64,000 bases of DNA from Ornithobacterium rhinotracheale (GCF_022832975.1 NZ_CP094846.1:124001-188000); one strand, 5' to 3'; numbered from the stretch's first letter, positions 52,310 through 61,650 are shown. A program made the numbers and translations. The notes: a model not told the origin generated them from the letters alone.

Positions 52310-53737
52310 TTATCGGTGCAAGAATTGAATAGTATCTAAATTCAATCGAGATTTAAGATATTTATTAATTCTAATTTCATCGGCTTCATGAGGTACATTG
52401 TCTTTCCATAGAATAACGAATGTAGGCATAATGGTACGATTTTTAAAATTGGTATAATTAAAAGTAGCATAACCAAAATAATCTAGTTCAGGATACAAAG
52501 ATTTTAATTCTTTAGAAATACTTTGGAATGGAATGGTATCGCTATTCAATCGATTGATTTGCATTTTTTGGTAATCTATGATACTATCTTTTTGGCTCAC
52601 TTCTTTTTGGAGCGAGCTATAAATAGAGCTATATAGTTTTTCGCCCGTGTTATCTTGTTGTGTAAATCCTCCTTGGTGTACAAGGATTTGAGTATGCGAT
52701 AGATGGTATTTGTTCTTTAAAATAGTATTCCAATTTTTAATTACTTCTTCGGGAATATTGGCCGAAATGGTAGAGATTGTAATGTAATTAATACTATCTT
52801 TTTTGCTTAAAATAGGATTATTAATATTGAAGAAAGTATTTTCGTAGGCTACGGCTACTTCGTTGTTTAAGAATTTCTGTACCTGAGATTTATATACCTC
52901 TTCTTTTACGATTCCGTAGAAAATAAATCCACTAGGCAACACTGTTAAAATAGCGATACTCACAATAATTAAATTCGTTTTTCTAGCTTTTTGTGCATTT
53001 TGGTATTGCACCAAAGGAAACTTGTTGAATTTAATGTAAACAAAAGTGGAAATTCCAATAAAAATTGAATTTATGACAAAAAGATAAAAAGCGTTTAGCG
53101 CAGCCATAAAACCTGTATAGTCTTTATAGCCAATGAGTTCATTTCCCATGGCTAAACCATAGCCCACGGTACACAAAGGTGGCATCAAAGCCGTAGCGAT
53201 GGCAACGCCCGCAATCACATTGGAATTTTTGATTTTACTACTAAAGGCAGCAATTCCTGCCAAACCACCAAAAATACCAATCAACACATCTAGCGATGTG
53301 GGCTCAATACGCCCAGAAAGTTGCGGGTTGATTGTTGTGAGAGGAGCAATAGAAAAATAGAGAAATGATGTAAGAATTGAAATCACAACCATTACCCCAA
53401 AATTGGCAAATGATTTATTCAAAGTTTTAATATCATTTACAGCTACAGAATACCCAAGCCCAATAATTGGACCCATTAAAGGCGAAATAAGCATTGCCCC
53501 TATGACTACCGCTACCGAGTTGCTATTGAGCCCAATAGAGGCAATCATTACCGAGGCAACCAATACATAAGCTGCTAGGCCCTTAAAACTAATATTGCTT
53601 AAAACCTCTTCTCTCGTACGCTCTTTATCCACCTCGTTGCTCAGGTCGTAAATTTCACGTAAAAAATTAAATAATTTATCGCCGATGGATTCTACCTGAT
53701 TCTCCTCTATACTTTTCTTTTTTTCTTCTTCTGCCAT
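52310..53737 (-). CDS. DUF389 family membrane protein
   Basis: 475 residues. Central hydrophobic core with about six helices carrying the DUF389 signatures: ASVMIASIGLNSNSVAVVIGAMLISPLMGPIIGLGYSVA and IAGVAIATALMPPLCTVGYGLA. The C-terminal 200 residues form a soluble, probably periplasmic, domain, with predicted coil around KEVSQKDSIIDYQKMQINRLNSD. The family is widespread with no firmly established function. Confidence 0.85.
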   Translation of the reverse strand: MAEEEKKKSIEENQVESIGDKLFNFLREIYDLSNEVDKERTREEVLSNISFKGLAAYVLVASVMIASIGLNSNSVAVVIGAMLISPLMGPIIGLGYSVAVNDIKTLNKSFANFGVMVVISILTSFLYFSIAPLTTINPQLSGRIEPTSLDVLIGIFGGLAGIAAFSSKIKNSNVIAGVAIATALMPPLCTVGYGLAMGNELIGYKDYTGFMAALNAFYLFVINSIFIGISTFVYIKFNKFPLVQYQNAQKARKTNLIIVSIAILTVLPSGFIFYGIVKEEVYKSQVQKFLNNEVAVAYENTFFNINNPILSKKDSINYITISTISANIPEEVIKNWNTILKNKYHLSHTQILVHQGGFTQQDNTGEKLYSSIYSSLQKEVSQKDSIIDYQKMQINRLNSDTIPFQSISKELKSLYPELDYFGYATFNYTNFKNRTIMPTFVILWKDNVPHEADEIRINKYLKSRLNLDTIQFLHR

Positions 53738-53763
53738 GTTTAAAACACTATAGTATCAAAGCG

Positions 53764-53771
53764 CAAAAATA
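53764..53771 (-). promoter_or_regulatory. -7 promoter element of the DUF389 gene
   Basis: Minus-strand TATTTTTG fits TAnnTTTG, 27 bases before the ATG at 53737. Confidence 0.45.
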
Positions 53772-53834
53772 AGTAATTGTGTTTAAATTTGATACTAAAA
53801 AAACTGAATTTGATGTATTTTTAATCCAATGCTC

Positions 53835-53955
53835 ATTCCGAACTTTATTCGGAATCTCTACGCGTAATTTAAACCCTGAAACCAGTTCAGAGTGACAGGA
53901 TGTATAAAATTGGAATTTGGTATATTTTTTAAGTCTGGATGGTCATTCTGAAGGA
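53835..53955. repeat. Intergenic palindromic (REP-like) element
   Basis: ATTCCGAA/TTCGGAAT arms (53835-53842, 53848-53855) form an 8-bp hairpin. CTGAA/TTCAG arms follow in a TTCAGAGTGACAGG segment, then a GTCATTCTGAAGGATT piece. It shares segments with 17221-17314. Confidence 0.5.
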
Positions 53956-54312
53956 TTATTCATACTTGTCTAATCTTTTCTTTAAAAAATCTATTTGTTC
54001 TTCTAAATTTTTTATCAACTTTTCATAAACTTCTTTATTTTCAATATGTAAATTTTGAATATATCCATTTCCAAAAGCACCTTCATGGTTTTCTTGGTGA
54101 TTAATAGTTAATTTTTCAGTACCTAATAATGATGAAATATCTGTTTCTAAAATAGTTGAAATCTCAAAAAGTCTATCGATACTTAGTTTAGTTTCTTGGT
54201 TTTCAATTCTTGCATAAGAGGCTTGGCTTATTTCTAATTCTTGAGCCATATATTCTTGAGAATATCCTTTTTGCTCTCTAATTCTACGGATGTTTGCACT
54301 TACTTTATTCAT
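53956..54312 (-). CDS. XRE-family transcriptional regulator
   Basis: 118 residues from the ATG at 54312 (54333 and 54354 also possible, but they only add a short tail). Helix-turn-helix 1-65: VSANIRRIREQKGYSQEYMAQELEISQASYARIENQETKLSIDRLFEI, a clear Cro/CI-type domain. The C-terminal half ends in a short coiled coil (KLIKNLEEQIDFLKKRLDKY), probably for dimerisation. Targets unknown; the divergent lipoprotein gene is the obvious candidate. Confidence 0.85.
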   Translation of the reverse strand: MNKVSANIRRIREQKGYSQEYMAQELEISQASYARIENQETKLSIDRLFEISTILETDISSLLGTEKLTINHQENHEGAFGNGYIQNLHIENKEVYEKLIKNLEEQIDFLKKRLDKYE

Positions 54313-54421
54313 AAAATGTATGTTTTTATTCATAATACGAATATAAATATACAAATATTTTTTAAATATGATTTTTAGTTTTTAGAATTTTGAAAAAAAG
54401 TTTAACACAAAATAAATTAAA

Positions 54422-54796
54422 ATGAAAAGAACAAAACTTTATGCTTGTGGATTATTAGTAATTTTATCCTTATCGTCTTGTGCCACTATTTTCACAGGAA
54501 CGAGTGATCGTATAACTTTTAATTCTACCCCAGAAGGAGCAACAGTTTATGAGAGAGGAATAGAAAAGTGTAAAACACCATGTACACTTAAAGTAACTAG
54601 AACTTTATCTGAAAAAGATATAGAATTTAAAAAAGATGAATATCAAAATAGAACCATTGAATTAGATGCTAAATTTAATCCAGTATCTATTATCAATTTA
54701 ACAAATGGTATAGGTTGGATTATAGATGCTTTTTCTGGTTCTATCAAAAAATATGATACTAAAGTATACAATATAGAATTAGAACCTAAAAAATAG
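54422..54796 (+). CDS. PEGA-like lipoprotein
   Basis: 124 residues. Lipoprotein signal with Cys20 in SLSSCATIF, then FTGTSDRITFNSTPEGATVYERGIEKCKTPCTLKVTRT, a PEGA-type beta motif, and a hydrophobic NLTNGIGWIIDAFSG segment also seen in similar proteins. Two Cys (50 and 55 region) could form a disulphide. Exact role unknown. Its promoter region is shared with the XRE regulator gene. Confidence 0.7.
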   Translation: MKRTKLYACGLLVILSLSSCATIFTGTSDRITFNSTPEGATVYERGIEKCKTPCTLKVTRTLSEKDIEFKKDEYQNRTIELDAKFNPVSIINLTNGIGWIIDAFSGSIKKYDTKVYNIELEPKK

Positions 54797-54801
54797 AATA
54801 T

Positions 54802-54834
54802 AAAAAAAAGGCTACTTTAAAGTAGCCTTTTTTT
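54802..54834. terminator. Bidirectional terminator, PEGA lipoprotein / esterase
   Basis: A long perfect palindrome around AAGGCTACTTTAAAGTAGCC with A and T tracts at either end, between convergent genes. Confidence 0.9.
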
Positions 54835-55609
54835 ACATCAACAAAAAGTTTAAACAAATCTCTAAAAACTCATCTGGTTTTTCGGCGTGGAGCCAGTGTC
54901 CCGCACCTGCAATATGCGTAATCTCCGCATGCGGAAAATATTTTTTAATCTGCATGGTATCTGGCTCGGTAATGTAGCTTGAATTTCCACCACCCAAGAA
55001 CAAAACATCTCCATTAAAAGTCTTGTCGGGCAGATGATTTGTAATTAAATCATTGTAGTTTTCGGTAAGGCTTTTTAGATTAAATTTAAAAGCATATTTT
55101 CCTTCGTCGCAACGCTGTACACTTTTCATCAAAAACATTCGCACGGCGGGATCTTTGATGTAATCTTTTAGAAAATCTTCGGCATCGCCACGGCTTTCAA
55201 CTTGCGAAAAATCTACGCTATTTAGTGCCTTCAAAATTGCTTGATGATGCGGTGTATAATCCTTTGGCGACATATCTGCCACGATTAATTTATCCACCAT
55301 TTCGGGATATTTCATCGCAAATTCCATCACGGCTTTTCCGCCCAAAGAATGCCCTATAAAAGATGCTTTTTCCACCTTGTGGGCTTGCATATAGTGGTAC
55401 AAATCATCGGCCATGGCTTTGTGGCTCATTTCATCGGTGTGAAAACTGCGTCCGTGGTTACGCGCATCTACCAAATGCGTTGTAAAATATTCGCCAAATT
55501 TTTTACCCAAAGTAGCCCAATTGTCGAGCATTCCAAAAAGCCCGTGAAGAATGATGAGGTGCTTGGGTTTATCGCCTATAATTTTGCTAAATAAAATTTG
55601 ATTTTCCAT
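54833..55609 (-). CDS. Alpha/beta hydrolase (YbfF-like esterase)
   Basis: 258 residues. HGLFGMLDNWATLGKKFGEYFTTHLVDARNHGRSFH near the start, nucleophile elbow GHSLGGKAVMEFA with the catalytic Ser, and catalytic His in AGHWLHAEKPDEF. Closely resembles the YbfF acyl-ester hydrolase group. Physiological substrate unknown. Its ATG shares a base with the pdxJ stop (TAATG), so the two genes are coupled. Confidence 0.87.
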   Translation of the reverse strand: MENQILFSKIIGDKPKHLIILHGLFGMLDNWATLGKKFGEYFTTHLVDARNHGRSFHTDEMSHKAMADDLYHYMQAHKVEKASFIGHSLGGKAVMEFAMKYPEMVDKLIVADMSPKDYTPHHQAILKALNSVDFSQVESRGDAEDFLKDYIKDPAVRMFLMKSVQRCDEGKYAFKFNLKSLTENYNDLITNHLPDKTFNGDVLFLGGGNSSYITEPDTMQIKKYFPHAEITHIAGAGHWLHAEKPDEFLEICLNFLLM

Positions 55610-56349
55610 TATTTTTCGGCATTTAAATAAGCGGTTTCTATTTTTCTAAGATAGAGCTGAATGGTGTTTTCTAAGCCCAAATAAAGTGCCTCTGAAATCA
55701 GCGCATGTCCGATTGAAACTTCGGCAATGCTTGGAATTTCTCGGATAAAAAATTCAATATTATCTAAACTTAAATCATGTCCTGCATTTACTTTTAAGCC
55801 TGCTTCTTCGGCAAAAATGGCGGTTGCTTTGTACATTTCTGCTGCTCCTTCATCTTTATTGGCATAGTCTGTGGAATAAGCTTCGGTGTATAGCTCAATG
55901 CGATCGGTTCCTGTTTCTGCTGCCGAAGCGATGAGCTCTGGACGCGGATCCAAGAAAATAGAGGTTCTAATGCCTGCTGCTTTGAACTCTGCAATGGTTT
56001 TTTGCAAAAAGTCAAAGTGCTTTTCGGTATCCCAGCCCGCGTTTGAGGTGATGGCATCTTCGGCATCGGGCACCAATGTTACTTGGTCAGGTTTCACTTT
56101 CAGCACCAATTCTTTAAATTCAGGAATTGGGTTTCCTTCTATATTAAATTCAGTTTTTACTACTTTTTTTAAATCAAATACATCTTGGTAGGTAATGTGT
56201 CGCTGGTCGGGTCTTGGGTGAACAGTAATTCCCTGTGCACCAAATCTTTCACAATTTATGGCTGCTTCTACCACATTGGGAGTATTACCACCGCGTGCAT
56301 TGCGCAGCGTAGCAATTTTATTGATATTTACACTTAGTTTTGTTTTCAT
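55609..56349 (-). CDS. pdxJ: Pyridoxine 5'-phosphate synthase
   Basis: 246 residues. Last step of the DXP-dependent vitamin B6 route, joining deoxyxylulose phosphate with aminoacetone phosphate. Signatures: LSVNINKIATLRNARGGNTPNVVEAA, GITVHPRPDQRHI, TLVPDAEDAITSNAGWD, SIFLDPRPE, and NAGHDLSLDN near the end. First gene of an operon with the esterase. Confidence 0.95.
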   Translation of the reverse strand: MKTKLSVNINKIATLRNARGGNTPNVVEAAINCERFGAQGITVHPRPDQRHITYQDVFDLKKVVKTEFNIEGNPIPEFKELVLKVKPDQVTLVPDAEDAITSNAGWDTEKHFDFLQKTIAEFKAAGIRTSIFLDPRPELIASAAETGTDRIELYTEAYSTDYANKDEGAAEMYKATAIFAEEAGLKVNAGHDLSLDNIEFFIREIPSIAEVSIGHALISEALYLGLENTIQLYLRKIETAYLNAEK

Positions 56350-56392
56350 GTGGATATTATTTATTTAACGTTTAAAAATTGAATAATTACTG

Positions 56393-56400
56393 CAAAAGTA
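56393..56400 (-). promoter_or_regulatory. -7 promoter element of pdxJ
   Basis: Minus-strand TACTTTTG fits TAnnTTTG, with a leader of about 37 bases before the ATG at 56349. Confidence 0.45.
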
Positions 56401-56443
56401 AAATAAATTTTGTGCATATTTGTAGAGAATAAAACTTTAAGTT

Positions 56444-56932
56444 ATGGACATTTGGCTCACACTTTCACTCTTGCTCATGTTTTTGGGCGTTTTAGGAACA
56501 CTTTTGCCAGTGTTGCCTGGTATATCACTTTCGATGGTTGGGTTATTAATTTTAAAAATTACCAATTATTCTCAAGAAATAAGTTGGACAACCATTGCGA
56601 TTTTTGCATTTGTATATTTAGTTTTAGCACTGCTAGAGTACTTTTTACCGATGTATACTACAAAAAAATACGGTGGAACGCGTTATGGAATCATAGGGCT
56701 TATCGTTGGAGCAATTATTGGAATTGCCTTTTCACCATTTGGTTTAGCCTCTTTGTTCATCATGCCGTTTTTAGGTGCCTTTGGTGGAGAGTACCTTTAT
56801 AATCAAAACAAAGAAAATGCCATGCGTGCGGCGTGGGGTGCCTTTGTAGGGTTTGCACTAAATATCGGAGTTCATTTTGTATATAGTTTAGTATTAATTA
56901 CTTATTCAATTTATGTAATATATTTTAATTAA
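56444..56932 (+). CDS. DUF456 family membrane protein
   Basis: 162 residues, almost wholly hydrophobic. The family start WLTLSLLLMFLGVLGTLLPVLPGISLSMVGLL and the glycine-rich GLIVGAIIGIAFSPFGLASLFIMPFLGAFGGEYL helices are typical of DUF456. Function unknown in all members I know of. Followed by a terminator. Confidence 0.85.
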   Translation: MDIWLTLSLLLMFLGVLGTLLPVLPGISLSMVGLLILKITNYSQEISWTTIAIFAFVYLVLALLEYFLPMYTTKKYGGTRYGIIGLIVGAIIGIAFSPFGLASLFIMPFLGAFGGEYLYNQNKENAMRAAWGAFVGFALNIGVHFVYSLVLITYSIYVIYFN

Positions 56933-56955
56933 AGAACTTTTTGTTGTAAACATAG

Positions 56956-56988
56956 AAAAAGTGGTTTTCTCTGTGAAAACCACTTTTT
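56956..56988. terminator. Bidirectional terminator, DUF456 / PfkB kinase
   Basis: 14-bp perfect stem (56956-56969 with 56975-56988) between convergent genes. Confidence 0.9.
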
Positions 56989-57027
56989 TATTATTTTTTA
57001 AATTTTAGATTTAAAGATATTTTGCTT

Positions 57028-57942
57028 TTAATCCAAATCGAAATAAGATAATTTTTTAAATTTATCGATACGATTTTGAATATCTAATTCATTGATTTCT
57101 AATAATCTTTGCACCCCGAATTTCTCTACCGTAAACGAAGCCAAAGCACTTCCATAAATCACGGCGCGTTTCATATTCTCGAAAGAGAAATCTAGAGTAT
57201 CAGCTAAATGTCCAGAAAATCCGCCTGCAAAAGTATCGCCTGCACCTGTGGGGTCAAAGACTTCTTCCAGCGGCAAAGCTGGTGCAAAAAACACCTCATC
57301 TCCACCAAAAAGTAGTGCACCATGCTCTCCTTTTTTGATTATCAGAAACTTAGGTCCCATGGTCAAAATCTTATTGGCTGCTTTTTTTAAGCTATATTCT
57401 TCGCTCATTTGTCGAGCCTCTTCATCGTTGATGCTTAGTACATCTACGCGTTTCATCACAGCCATCAATTCGTCCCAAGTGCGATCCATCCAGTAGTTCA
57501 TCGTGTCCATGATGATGAAAGGTCTGTTGTCTAGTTGCTCAATGATTTCCATCTGCACTTTGGGATGCAGGTTTCCAAGCATCACGACTTCAGGATTTTT
57601 ATAATTATCGGGTAATTCTGGCTTAAAGTTTTCTAGCACATTGAGATCCGTGCGCAGCGTATCTCTAAAATTCATATCCATGTGGTATTTCCCTGCCCAA
57701 AAGAAAGTTTTGCCTTCTGGAATTCTTTTAATCCCGTCTGTGTTGCAGTGATTTTCTTTTAAAATATTCAAATATTCATCGGGGAAATCGTCGCCTATGA
57801 CCGATACAATATTGGTTTGAGCTACAAGTTTTGAAGCCGCAAGCGAAATATAAGGAGCCGCTCCGCCCAAGATTTTTCCAGATTTTCCAAAAGGGGTTTC
57901 TATCTCATCAAAAGCTACGGTACCTACAGATAATAAACTCAT
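57028..57942 (-). CDS. PfkB-family carbohydrate or nucleoside kinase
   Basis: 304 residues. Ribokinase fold: N-terminal GKSGKILGGAAPYISLAASKL with the substrate-binding GG, and the C-terminal family signature DPTGAGDTFAGGFSGHLA, in which the second Asp is the catalytic base. Phosphorylates a sugar or nucleoside using ATP; the substrate cannot be read from sequence. Single gene with its own promoter. Confidence 0.88.
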   Translation of the reverse strand: MSLLSVGTVAFDEIETPFGKSGKILGGAAPYISLAASKLVAQTNIVSVIGDDFPDEYLNILKENHCNTDGIKRIPEGKTFFWAGKYHMDMNFRDTLRTDLNVLENFKPELPDNYKNPEVVMLGNLHPKVQMEIIEQLDNRPFIIMDTMNYWMDRTWDELMAVMKRVDVLSINDEEARQMSEEYSLKKAANKILTMGPKFLIIKKGEHGALLFGGDEVFFAPALPLEEVFDPTGAGDTFAGGFSGHLADTLDFSFENMKRAVIYGSALASFTVEKFGVQRLLEINELDIQNRIDKFKKLSYFDLD

Positions 57943-57971
57943 TAAACTAAATTAAGCAATAAATTAGGTCG

Positions 57972-58006
57972 CAAATATAGTTTTTTTAATACTTTTAGCC
58001 ATCAAA
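57972..58006 (-). promoter_or_regulatory. Promoter of the PfkB kinase gene
   Basis: On the minus strand: TTTG (58003-58006), 23-base spacer, TATATTTG (57972-57979). The spacing is at the upper end of the accepted range. Confidence 0.5.
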
Positions 58007-58034
58007 AAGCAGAGATTATTCACATGGGATTTAG

Positions 58035-58042
58035 TAATTTTG
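58035..58042 (+). promoter_or_regulatory. -7 promoter element of hemW
   Basis: TAATTTTG fits TAnnTTTG. About 24 bases lie before the GTG start at 58067. Confidence 0.5.
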
Positions 58043-58066
58043 CCTTTCAATCTTAAAAATTAAAAA

Positions 58067-59191
58067 GTGTCGGCGTTGTACATTCACATTCCTTTTTGCA
58101 AGCAAAAATGCAATTATTGCAATTTTCATTTTTCTACTCTTTTAAAACAGAAAGAGCAAATGTTACAAGCCATAGCCCACGAAATGTTTTTGCGCCAAGC
58201 CGAAATCCAGTCGCCGCTGGAAAGCGTTTATTTTGGGGGCGGAACGCCTTCGATTTTAAATTTAGATGAAATCTATTTTTTATTTAATAAAATTAAAGCA
58301 TTTTTTGAGATAAAACCCGATGCCGAAATCACGCTTGAGGCTAATCCCGATGATTTAACACTTGAAAAAATACAAGCGCTTGTACAAACGCCAATGAATC
58401 GTTTAAGCATTGGCATTCAATCATTTTTTGATGCTGATTTACAATTTATGAATCGTGCACACAATGCCCACCAAGCCGAATCCTGCATTAAAAATGCCCA
58501 AAAATATGGTTTTGATAATTTAAGCATAGATTTGATTTATGGCACCCCCACCACAAGCGATGCAATGTGGCAGGAAAATGTAAATAAAGCCATTTCGCTC
58601 GGTGTTCCGCATATTTCTGCGTATGCACTCACGGTGGAACCCAACACGGCACTGAATCATAAAATTCAAAAAGGGACTTTGCCCAATGTCGATGAACAAA
58701 AACAGCAGGCGCAATACCTCACAATGATTGAGCTTTTAGGCCAAAATGCTTATGAGCAATATGAAATTTCTAACTTTGCTAAAAATCAACAATATGCAAA
58801 GCATAATTCCAGCTACTGGCTCGGGAAAAAATACCTTGGCATAGGCCCCTCGGCGCATTCCTTTGATGGGAAATCACGCGCGTGGAATGTGGCTAATAAT
58901 TCTAAATACATTGCGCAAATTGGTGAAAATAAGCTACCTCAGGAGAGGGAGGTTTTAAGCCCAAAAGATAGGCTTAATGAGCTCACGATGATAGGGCTAC
59001 GCACGATTTTTGGCATTGATTTAGGCAAAATACAATCTGAATTTTCCGCCGATTTGTGGCAAAAATGGTGGGCTCAGGCTGAAATCTTTGTCCAAGAAGG
59101 AAAATTAATTCTGCGGGGAAATAAAATTTTTCTTGCCCCAGCGTATAGATTTTTTGCTGATGGTATCGCTTCTGAGCTGTTTATTCTGTAA
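58067..59191 (+). CDS. hemW: HemW-like radical SAM protein
   Basis: 374 residues. Radical-SAM [4Fe-4S] motif Cys11-x3-Cys15-x2-Cys18 in YIHIPFCKQKCNYCNF, with the fourth HemW residue pattern continuing as F rather than C. GGGTPSIL, ITLEANPDD and RLSIGIQSFFD are standard. HemW is a heme chaperone related to coproporphyrinogen dehydrogenase HemN. Starts with GTG: no ATG precedes the conserved N-terminus. Ten bases before murI. Confidence 0.9.
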   Translation: MSALYIHIPFCKQKCNYCNFHFSTLLKQKEQMLQAIAHEMFLRQAEIQSPLESVYFGGGTPSILNLDEIYFLFNKIKAFFEIKPDAEITLEANPDDLTLEKIQALVQTPMNRLSIGIQSFFDADLQFMNRAHNAHQAESCIKNAQKYGFDNLSIDLIYGTPTTSDAMWQENVNKAISLGVPHISAYALTVEPNTALNHKIQKGTLPNVDEQKQQAQYLTMIELLGQNAYEQYEISNFAKNQQYAKHNSSYWLGKKYLGIGPSAHSFDGKSRAWNVANNSKYIAQIGENKLPQEREVLSPKDRLNELTMIGLRTIFGIDLGKIQSEFSADLWQKWWAQAEIFVQEGKLILRGNKIFLAPAYRFFADGIASELFIL

Positions 59192-59200
59192 ATTTGCACT

Positions 59201-60007
59201 ATGAGCGATAATAGACCCATAGGCATTTTTGACTCGGGCGTGGGCGGGCTTACCACGGCAAGGGAAATAAAGAATTTATTTCCTCACGAGAGCATTATTT
59301 ATTTTGGAGATTCTAAGCATTTGCCCTACGGAAATAAATCGAAGGAGGTAATCATTCAGTATAGCAAGGATATTACCCAGTTTTTGATTGATCAAAACTG
59401 CAAGGTAATCATCGTGGCGTGTAATACAGCTTCGTCCAATGCTTTGAAGGAAATTCAAGAAGTGGCGAGCCAAAACAATGTGCCTGTGCTAGATGTGATT
59501 ACGCCCGTGGCAGAAAAAGCAGCATACGGATTTTATCAAAAAATGGGTGTAATCGCGACTAAAGCCACAGTGAATTCTGGCGTGTACAAAAAGCGCATCA
59601 GAAAATTTAATAAGCATATCCAAGTGCAGGAACTGGCAACGCCGCTTTTGGTACCTGTGATAGAGGAAGATGTAATGCGTTCGGATATTTCTAAAGCTGT
59701 TTTGGCGCATTATCTTTCAAATAAAAAATTAAAAGATATAGATTCCATCATCTTAGGTTGCACGCATTATCCGCTGATTGAGCGCGAGATAGAAAACTAT
59801 TTCCAAGGAACGGTGAAAGTGATCGATTCTCCGCTGATTGTGGCACATACGCTCAAAGAGATTTTAACCAAAAAAGGCATAGAAAACGAAATCAATGCCC
59901 AAGGTGAATATAGATTTTATGTATCTGATATCACTAAAAACTTTCAAAAATTAGCCAAAAAATTCTTTGGAAACAACATCAGCCTTGAATTGAAATTGTT
60001 GCATTAA
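59201..60007 (+). CDS. murI: Glutamate racemase
   Basis: 268 residues. Provides D-glutamate for peptidoglycan. GIFDSGVGGLTTAREI (Asp11), FGDSKHLPYG, and the two catalytic Cys: Cys74 in VACNTASSNAL and Cys187 in LGCTHYPLI. Co-transcribed with hemW. Confidence 0.95.
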   Translation: MSDNRPIGIFDSGVGGLTTAREIKNLFPHESIIYFGDSKHLPYGNKSKEVIIQYSKDITQFLIDQNCKVIIVACNTASSNALKEIQEVASQNNVPVLDVITPVAEKAAYGFYQKMGVIATKATVNSGVYKKRIRKFNKHIQVQELATPLLVPVIEEDVMRSDISKAVLAHYLSNKKLKDIDSIILGCTHYPLIEREIENYFQGTVKVIDSPLIVAHTLKEILTKKGIENEINAQGEYRFYVSDITKNFQKLAKKFFGNNISLELKLLH

Positions 60008-60040
60008 AAGGTTTATTAAATTTTAATATTTAGAAAATAT

Positions 60041-60067
60041 AAAATCCCCGAATTACGGGGATTTTTT
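60041..60067. terminator. Bidirectional terminator, murI / porX
   Basis: AAAATCCCC and GGGGATTTT arms around a short loop, T run on the right and A-rich left flank, between convergent genes. Confidence 0.88.
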
Positions 60068-60095
60068 ATGAGAAAAATGTATGAAAATCATTATT

Positions 60096-61643
60096 TTATC
60101 TATTTTCTAAAACTACAAAAGGTATAATCATCTCCTCCATAGAAATGCCCCCGTGCTGGTAGGTGTTTTTATAATAATTTACAAAATAGTTGTAGTTTTT
60201 GGGGAACACAAGGAATTTATTATTGGTGGCAAAGATGTATTTTGAGGTTACATTTACCTTGGGCAAGTAGTATTCCTCGGGTTTTTCAACGGCAAAGACA
60301 TCATTTTCATCATATTTCAATTGCTTGCCCAGCTTGTAGCGCAGGTTCACACTAGTTTCCTTGTCGCCCACTATTTGGGAGGGCTCTTCGACAAAGATGG
60401 TGCCGTGGTCTGTGGTGAGCATTAGCCTAATGTCTTCTTGTGCTGCTAGTTTTATAATTTCCATCAGGTAGCTGTGTTTAAACCAGCTTTTGGTAATTTC
60501 GCGGTAGGTTTTATCATCGCGAATCATTTCGCTGATGACGCTATTGTCTGTTTTGGCGTGGGAGAGGATATCTATAAAGTTGTAAACGATTACGGTTAAA
60601 TCGTGATTTTTTATTTTATTAAAATCATCTAAGACCTTTTTCTCAAAAGAGGAGTTTAGAATTTTGTAATACTTAGTGCGCAGGTTTTTCATTCCTAATC
60701 GGGCTAAGTTATCGGTTAAAAACTTAGGTTCAAAGTCATTTTTATTGCCCTCTTCTGGGTCGTTTTTCCATTCCTTGGGGAATCTTTTTTCTATTTCAAG
60801 GGGTAGGAGGCCAGCAAAGAGTGCATTTCGGGCATACTGGGTGGAGGAGGGCAAGATGCTGTAATACATTTTCTCGTCCAAATAGCTATAATACTGCTGA
60901 AAGAGTGGCTGAATCATTTTCCATTGGTCGTGCCGCAGGTTATCAATCACCAGCAGAATGCTCTTTTTGCCATCTTGCAAGTGCGGGCGCACATATTCCT
61001 TGATTAGGGTGTGGGAGAGGGTGGGGCGCTGCTCGCCGTGTAGCCAGCCGTAATAATTTTGCTCAATATATTTGCAGAATTGCCGATTGGCGTCCTCCTT
61101 TTGCTGATTGAGGATTTCGAGCATTTGGGCATCTTCAATATTTTCTAGCATAATTTCCCAGTGCACGAGTTTTTTATAGACGCTCTCCCAGTCCTCAAAG
61201 TGGCGCGCGTTCATAATATCCATTGTAATTTCCCTGAAAGCCATTTGGTAATCAATCACGGCCTTTTCTGTGATGAGCTTGGAGCCTTCTAGGATTTTTT
61301 TTAGGCTTAAAAGAATTTGATTAGGATTTATGGGTTTTATTAGATAATCTGCAATGTGCGAGCCTATGGCCTCTTCCATAATATGCTCTTCCTCGTTTTT
61401 GGTAACCATAATGATGGGCAGATTAGGCATTATCTCCTTGATTTTCTGAATCGCCTCCAGCCCAGAAATTCCAGGCATATTCTCATCAAGCAATAGGGCG
61501 CTGAAGTTTTCCTCTTTGAGCAATTCTATGGCATCAGTTGCATTGTTAATTTTGGTAGTTTGGTAGCCTTTTTTCTCTAAAAACAGCGTGTGAGATTTTA
61601 ATAATTCTATTTCATCATCTACCCAGAGTATTTTTATAGCCAT
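60096..61643 (-). CDS. porX: T9SS response regulator with PglZ domain (PorX)
   Basis: 515 residues from the ATG at 61643; the longer frame adds a hydrophobic tail that breaks the usual start MAIKILWVDDE. Receiver domain with Asp9/Asp10, phospho-acceptor Asp53 in LLDENMPG and Lys103; then a helical linker and a PglZ alkaline-phosphatase-fold domain (from about residue 200) with SILLVIDNLRHDQW, STQYARNALFAGLLP and TTDHGTIFVEEPS supplying metal ligands. PorX regulates the type IX secretion system together with PorY and SigP, and its PglZ domain cleaves cyclic oligonucleotides. No porY or secretion genes are in this window. Confidence 0.93.
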   Translation of the reverse strand: MAIKILWVDDEIELLKSHTLFLEKKGYQTTKINNATDAIELLKEENFSALLLDENMPGISGLEAIQKIKEIMPNLPIIMVTKNEEEHIMEEAIGSHIADYLIKPINPNQILLSLKKILEGSKLITEKAVIDYQMAFREITMDIMNARHFEDWESVYKKLVHWEIMLENIEDAQMLEILNQQKEDANRQFCKYIEQNYYGWLHGEQRPTLSHTLIKEYVRPHLQDGKKSILLVIDNLRHDQWKMIQPLFQQYYSYLDEKMYYSILPSSTQYARNALFAGLLPLEIEKRFPKEWKNDPEEGNKNDFEPKFLTDNLARLGMKNLRTKYYKILNSSFEKKVLDDFNKIKNHDLTVIVYNFIDILSHAKTDNSVISEMIRDDKTYREITKSWFKHSYLMEIIKLAAQEDIRLMLTTDHGTIFVEEPSQIVGDKETSVNLRYKLGKQLKYDENDVFAVEKPEEYYLPKVNVTSKYIFATNNKFLVFPKNYNYFVNYYKNTYQHGGISMEEMIIPFVVLENR

Positions 61644-61650
61644 TTTGTTA

